Source of the DNA: Deltaproteobacteria bacterium
GTDB lineage: Bacteria > Desulfobacterota > DSM-4660 > Desulfatiglandales > Desulfatiglandaceae
Length of the DNA: 8,056 nt
NCBI GenBank assembly: GCA_021159825.1
Contig: JAGHDR010000042.1
Coordinates: forward strand, 1-8,056
Direction: 5' to 3'
The translations under genes were made by a program, and so were the position numbers. Positions 5,982 to 8,056 of the stretch are shown piece by piece. Positions within the stretch are counted from its first letter, which is position 1. Each line of letters starts with the position of its first letter. The notes under the pieces were generated by a model that was not told the origin of the DNA, made no database searches, and saw nothing but the letters and a program-made list of their open reading frames with translations.

Positions 5982-6222
5982 ATTTAAAACAGAATCAGAA
6001 GAAAGGGCTTTTTGGGAAGAAAATGACTCAAGTGGCTATCTTGACTGGGGTAAAGCAGAGCAAGCTGTCTTCCCGAGCCTGAAACCAACGACTAGGGCAA
6101 TCTCTTTAAGGCTACCAGAATCTATGTTGGCACAAATCAAAGTAGAAGCAAATAAAAGAGATGTTCCTTATCAATCGCTGATGAAAATGTGGCTAAGTGA
6201 ACATTTGCCACATACCGTATAA
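5965..6222 (+). CDS. CopG-type (PF12441-like) ribbon-helix-helix antitoxin, orphan
   Basis: An 85-residue protein starting MKKIPKFKTESEERAFW and continuing ENDSSGYLDWGKAEQAVFP. The N-terminal half is the toxin-binding arm typical of CopG antitoxins (KIPxFxxExEExxFW...D...YxDWxKA). Residues 43-80 form the ribbon-helix-helix DNA-binding part: strand TRAISLRLP at 43-51, helix MLAQIKVEANKRD, turn VPYQ, and helix SLMKMWLSEHL. AGGAG at 5950-5954 gives a good start at 5965. Such proteins neutralise a BrnT-like RNase and repress their own operon. Here only the BrnT C-terminus remains upstream and no toxin follows, so the antitoxin is alone. It may still bind its old operator, or act against a related toxin elsewhere in the genome; that is inference. 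Confidence 0.85.
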   Translation: MKKIPKFKTESEERAFWEENDSSGYLDWGKAEQAVFPSLKPTTRAISLRLPESMLAQIKVEANKRDVPYQSLMKMWLSEHLPHTV

Positions 6223-6424
6223 TTCACATCTATCAGCTACACAACGGACAGAAGCAGGACATCCACAAATCAATAAATCACTTGTGAGAAAATTGGTTTA
6301 TTTATTGTTCTGCCATCAACGATCAAAACGGCGGAAATCGCCGAATCGTTTCAAGGGACAGGCTACCCCTGTGGCTTTTCAAAGTTCAGCTTTTCAAATC
6401 AACCATATACATAAGGAGACAACA
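6223..6424 (+). other. Leader region with two small hairpins before the 223-aa gene
   Basis: No gene is seen here. Two perfect 5-bp stems are close together: CGGCG (6329-6333) / CGCCG (6339-6343) with a five-base loop, and ACAGG (6358-6362) / CCTGT (6368-6372) with a five-base loop. Neither is followed by a T-run, so they are not intrinsic terminators. AAGGAG at 6413-6418 is the ribosome binding site of the next gene. I could not match the region to a known riboswitch. No convincing promoter was found. Confidence 0.35.
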
Positions 6425-7096
6425 ATGACAAATCATAAAGAAATACCATTTTCTGGAACCGTCACCGCCAGAAACTGCCCCACCTGCGGACACCACGAAA
6501 TCGGCCTGGTTTCTGAAAATGGTGTTTTTCGCCCCCTCAGAACGGGAACCCGAGTTGTCATAATGGATGAGACCGAACCTGCGCAGATGCCGACACAAGG
6601 CGGGGAAGCGCATGCAACATGCAAAACCCGAGAGGAACCTTCGAACACCCTCGAAGGAAGTTACTGGGTTCCTGAACCGCTCAAAGGGGACCGACGGTTG
6701 CGGTTCAAATACGGCGTGGCCATTCCAAAAGAAGTCGAGTCGCTTCCCGTTACTGAACATATCTATGAATCTGCGTATATGAAGAAATTGAGTTATTTAC
6801 TGGAAAATGAAGTGAACATTCCCATCGCCGTCATTCTCGACCGCTTTTTCGTGGCCCCGCACCTGGCTTCCGGTGAAAGTGGGGACATCGCCAACAACAT
6901 GTGGGGAGAATTGGAAGAAATTCGCCGGCCCGTAGAACAGGTAACGCAATGGCTTAAGGAGCCGGATGAAAAAACGTTGCAGTTGCTGCTTCAGCCCGGT
7001 GCCGTAGAAAACCTGGAAAATCAGCCTGTCAGCGAAGAAACAGCCCTGGAGGAACTTAGGGCACTGACTCTGGAAGACTTTCTGGAGCTACTATAG
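6425..7096 (+). CDS. Protein of unknown function with CPxCGHH zinc-ribbon-like N-terminus
   Basis: A 223-residue soluble protein starting MTNHKEIPFSGTVTARN. Residues 18-24 are CPTCGHH, half of a zinc-ribbon-like site; the only other cysteine is C66 (HATCKTRE), which with H23/H24 could complete a metal site. The middle (about 78-160) is mixed, with the phrases YWVPEPLKGDRRLRFKYGVA and NIPIAVILDRFFVAPHLAS. The C-terminus from about 160 is rich in Glu and Leu and looks helical (GELEEIRRP, ALEELRALTLEDFLELL). No signal peptide or membrane span is seen. AAGGAG six bases before the ATG at 6425 fixes the start; the frame is open upstream to 6197 but that extension is basic, repetitive in look and overlaps the antitoxin. 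The gene stands alone on the plus strand and converges on etfA. I do not recognise the family. The length, codon quality and RBS make it a real gene. Confidence 0.75.
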   Translation: MTNHKEIPFSGTVTARNCPTCGHHEIGLVSENGVFRPLRTGTRVVIMDETEPAQMPTQGGEAHATCKTREEPSNTLEGSYWVPEPLKGDRRLRFKYGVAIPKEVESLPVTEHIYESAYMKKLSYLLENEVNIPIAVILDRFFVAPHLASGESGDIANNMWGELEEIRRPVEQVTQWLKEPDEKTLQLLLQPGAVENLENQPVSEETALEELRALTLEDFLELL

Positions 7097-7111
7097 GAAC
7101 CTCTTTCCAAT

Positions 7112-7146
7112 AAAAAAGCCCACCGGATCAACAGACCCGATGGGCT
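7112..7146 (-). terminator. Intrinsic terminator of etfA
   Basis: On the minus strand agcccatcgg (7146-7137) pairs with ccggtgggct (7126-7117), a 10-bp stem with one mismatch and a ten-base loop, followed directly by six T (7117-7112, the first also closing the stem). It lies 22 bases after the etfA stop. On the plus strand the stem is preceded, not followed, by the homopolymer run, so it should work mainly for etfA, although it also lies 20 bases after the stop of the convergent gene. Confidence 0.8.
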
Positions 7147-7168
7147 ACGAAATAACATTCTTAAATTT

Positions 7169-8056
7169 TTACAGATACTTCTTAACTTCTTCGGTCAATG
7201 CCGGAACCACATCAAAAAGGTCTCCCACAACACCGTAGTCGGCCTTCTGGAAGATGGGGGCATCCTCATCTTTATTGATGGCAACAATCACCTTTGAAGT
7301 GCTCATGCCGGCCAGATGCTGAATTGCACCGGATATGCCGCAGGCCACATACAGGTTGGGGGAAACCACTTTTCCGGTTTGTCCCACCTGATCCGAATGG
7401 GGTCGCCAACCCGCGTCAACGGCTGAACGGGAGGCACCCACGCTGGCCCCGATCAAATCCGCCAGATCTTCCAGGATATTATAGTTTTCAGGGCCTTTCA
7501 TGCCGCGACCGCCGGAAACGATTTTGTCCGCTTCCGTCAGATCCACTTTGCCGCCTTCATCTTTCATAACATCCAGAACCTTGGTTTTTAAATCCCCGTC
7601 ATCCAAAGTGAATTCCGCATCCACCACCTCGGCGGATTTGGATTCATCAGGTTCATTGAGTTCCATGACCTTGGGACGTGCCGCCGCCATCTGCGGAAAG
7701 CTGTTCTCGAAGGTGACTTTTGCATAGGCCTTTCCGGCATAAATGGGCCTGGTTGCTATGAGGTTTCCATCTTCAACGGCAAAAGCGGTGCAGTCCTGGG
7801 CCATTCCCACATCAAGGCGCGCCGCCAGTCTCGAAGAGAGGTCCTTTCCTTCCACGGAAGCGCCCACGAGCAATACAGCGGGGTCACCATCTTTAACCAG
7901 TCCCGAAATAACCGATACATAAGCATCAGTAGTATAGGGCTCCAGTTTCGGATCATCACAGACCAGTACCCTGTCCGCACCATATTGACCCAACTCAGCA
8001 GCCTTGTCCTTAATATTTGAACCCAGCAGTATCACGGTCATCTCTTGACCGAGGGC
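7169..8056 (-). CDS. etfA: Electron transfer flavoprotein, alpha subunit (5' end outside window)
   Basis: EtfA binds FAD and, with EtfB, carries electrons from acyl-CoA and other dehydrogenases to a membrane acceptor or, in anaerobes, takes part in bifurcation. The 295 residues in the window continue open to the right edge (ALGQEMTVILLGSN), so the ATG at 8041 is internal, and about 25-30 N-terminal residues are beyond 8056. The N-terminal part holds GADRVLVCDDPKLEPY and LLVGASVEGKDLSSRLAARL. The FAD domain starts near KIVSGGRGMKGPEN, with GASRSAVDAGW and PHSDQVGQTGKVVSP. The family signature LYVACGISGAIQHLAGM begins 61 residues from the end and continues into SKVIVAINKDEDAPIF. All expected FAD-contact motifs are present and the length to the C-terminus is normal. 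There is no added ferredoxin domain in the visible part. The terminator at 7112-7146 makes it the last gene of its operon; etfB probably lies just upstream. Confidence 0.95.
   Translation of the reverse strand, partial: ALGQEMTVILLGSNIKDKAAELGQYGADRVLVCDDPKLEPYTTDAYVSVISGLVKDGDPAVLLVGASVEGKDLSSRLAARLDVGMAQDCTAFAVEDGNLIATRPIYAGKAYAKVTFENSFPQMAAARPKVMELNEPDESKSAEVVDAEFTLDDGDLKTKVLDVMKDEGGKVDLTEADKIVSGGRGMKGPENYNILEDLADLIGASVGASRSAVDAGWRPHSDQVGQTGKVVSPNLYVACGISGAIQHLAGMSTSKVIVAINKDEDAPIFQKADYGVVGDLFDVVPALTEEVKKYL

Noticed and set aside
6197..6424. 76-residue N-terminal extension of the 223-aa protein
   Set aside because: The frame is open but overlaps the antitoxin, has no RBS and low protein-like character; a strong RBS precedes the ATG at 6425.
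1..8056. CRISPR arrays, tRNA or rRNA genes
   Set aside because: No regularly spaced repeats beyond the two-unit 20-bp repeat, and no cloverleaf or rRNA-like segments were seen.

Overview
The window looks like a piece of an anaerobic Desulfobacterota (deltaproteobacterial sulfate-reducer-like) chromosome. Three things suggest this: a RACo/DUF4445-type ASKHA ATPase of the kind that reactivates corrinoid proteins, an electron-transfer flavoprotein alpha subunit, and a small BrnT/CopG-type toxin-antitoxin remnant in moderate-GC DNA. The assignment is inferred from protein families only.

Left half (1-4746, all minus strand, transcribed right to left): a compact run yjbQ remnant -> short RACo-like ATPase -> RarA/MgsA ATPase fused to a methyltransferase-like domain -> remains of an EamA transporter and an apolipoprotein N-acyltransferase. 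The RACo stop and rarA start overlap as ATGA. The yjbQ stop overlaps a possible RACo GTG start as GTGA. rarA and the RACo-like gene are open and look functional. The flanking genes do not: YjbQ lacks its N-terminus and is frameshifted at a 20-bp near-tandem repeat, EamA stops after about 44 residues and runs into the Lnt start, and Lnt has lost an internal piece and its frame at a G9 tract.

Centre (4747-6222, mainly plus strand): an AT-richer accessory strip. It holds a good sigma70-type promoter, a 34-residue lysine-rich peptide gene, a 150-bp inverted-repeat element, a 40-residue single-span membrane peptide gene, a decayed MNT-type nucleotidyltransferase, the C-terminal tail of a BrnT toxin, and an intact CopG-type antitoxin whose start lies inside that tail. 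Two short direct repeats (17-19 bp) link the 4.84-4.91 kb and 5.45-5.66 kb segments. The strip reads as a site of repeated insertion and deletion.

Right part (6223-8056): a plus-strand gene for a 223-residue protein of unknown function with an N-terminal CPxCGHH zinc-ribbon-like motif. It is convergent with the minus-strand etfA, which has its own intrinsic terminator and runs off the right edge.

The best candidates for something new are the RACo-like ATPase without any iron-sulfur domain, coupled to a RarA-methyltransferase fusion; the orphaned antitoxin; and the two lysine-rich micro-genes around an inverted-repeat element. The several gene breaks could be true decay or assembly errors, and the sequence alone cannot decide between these.
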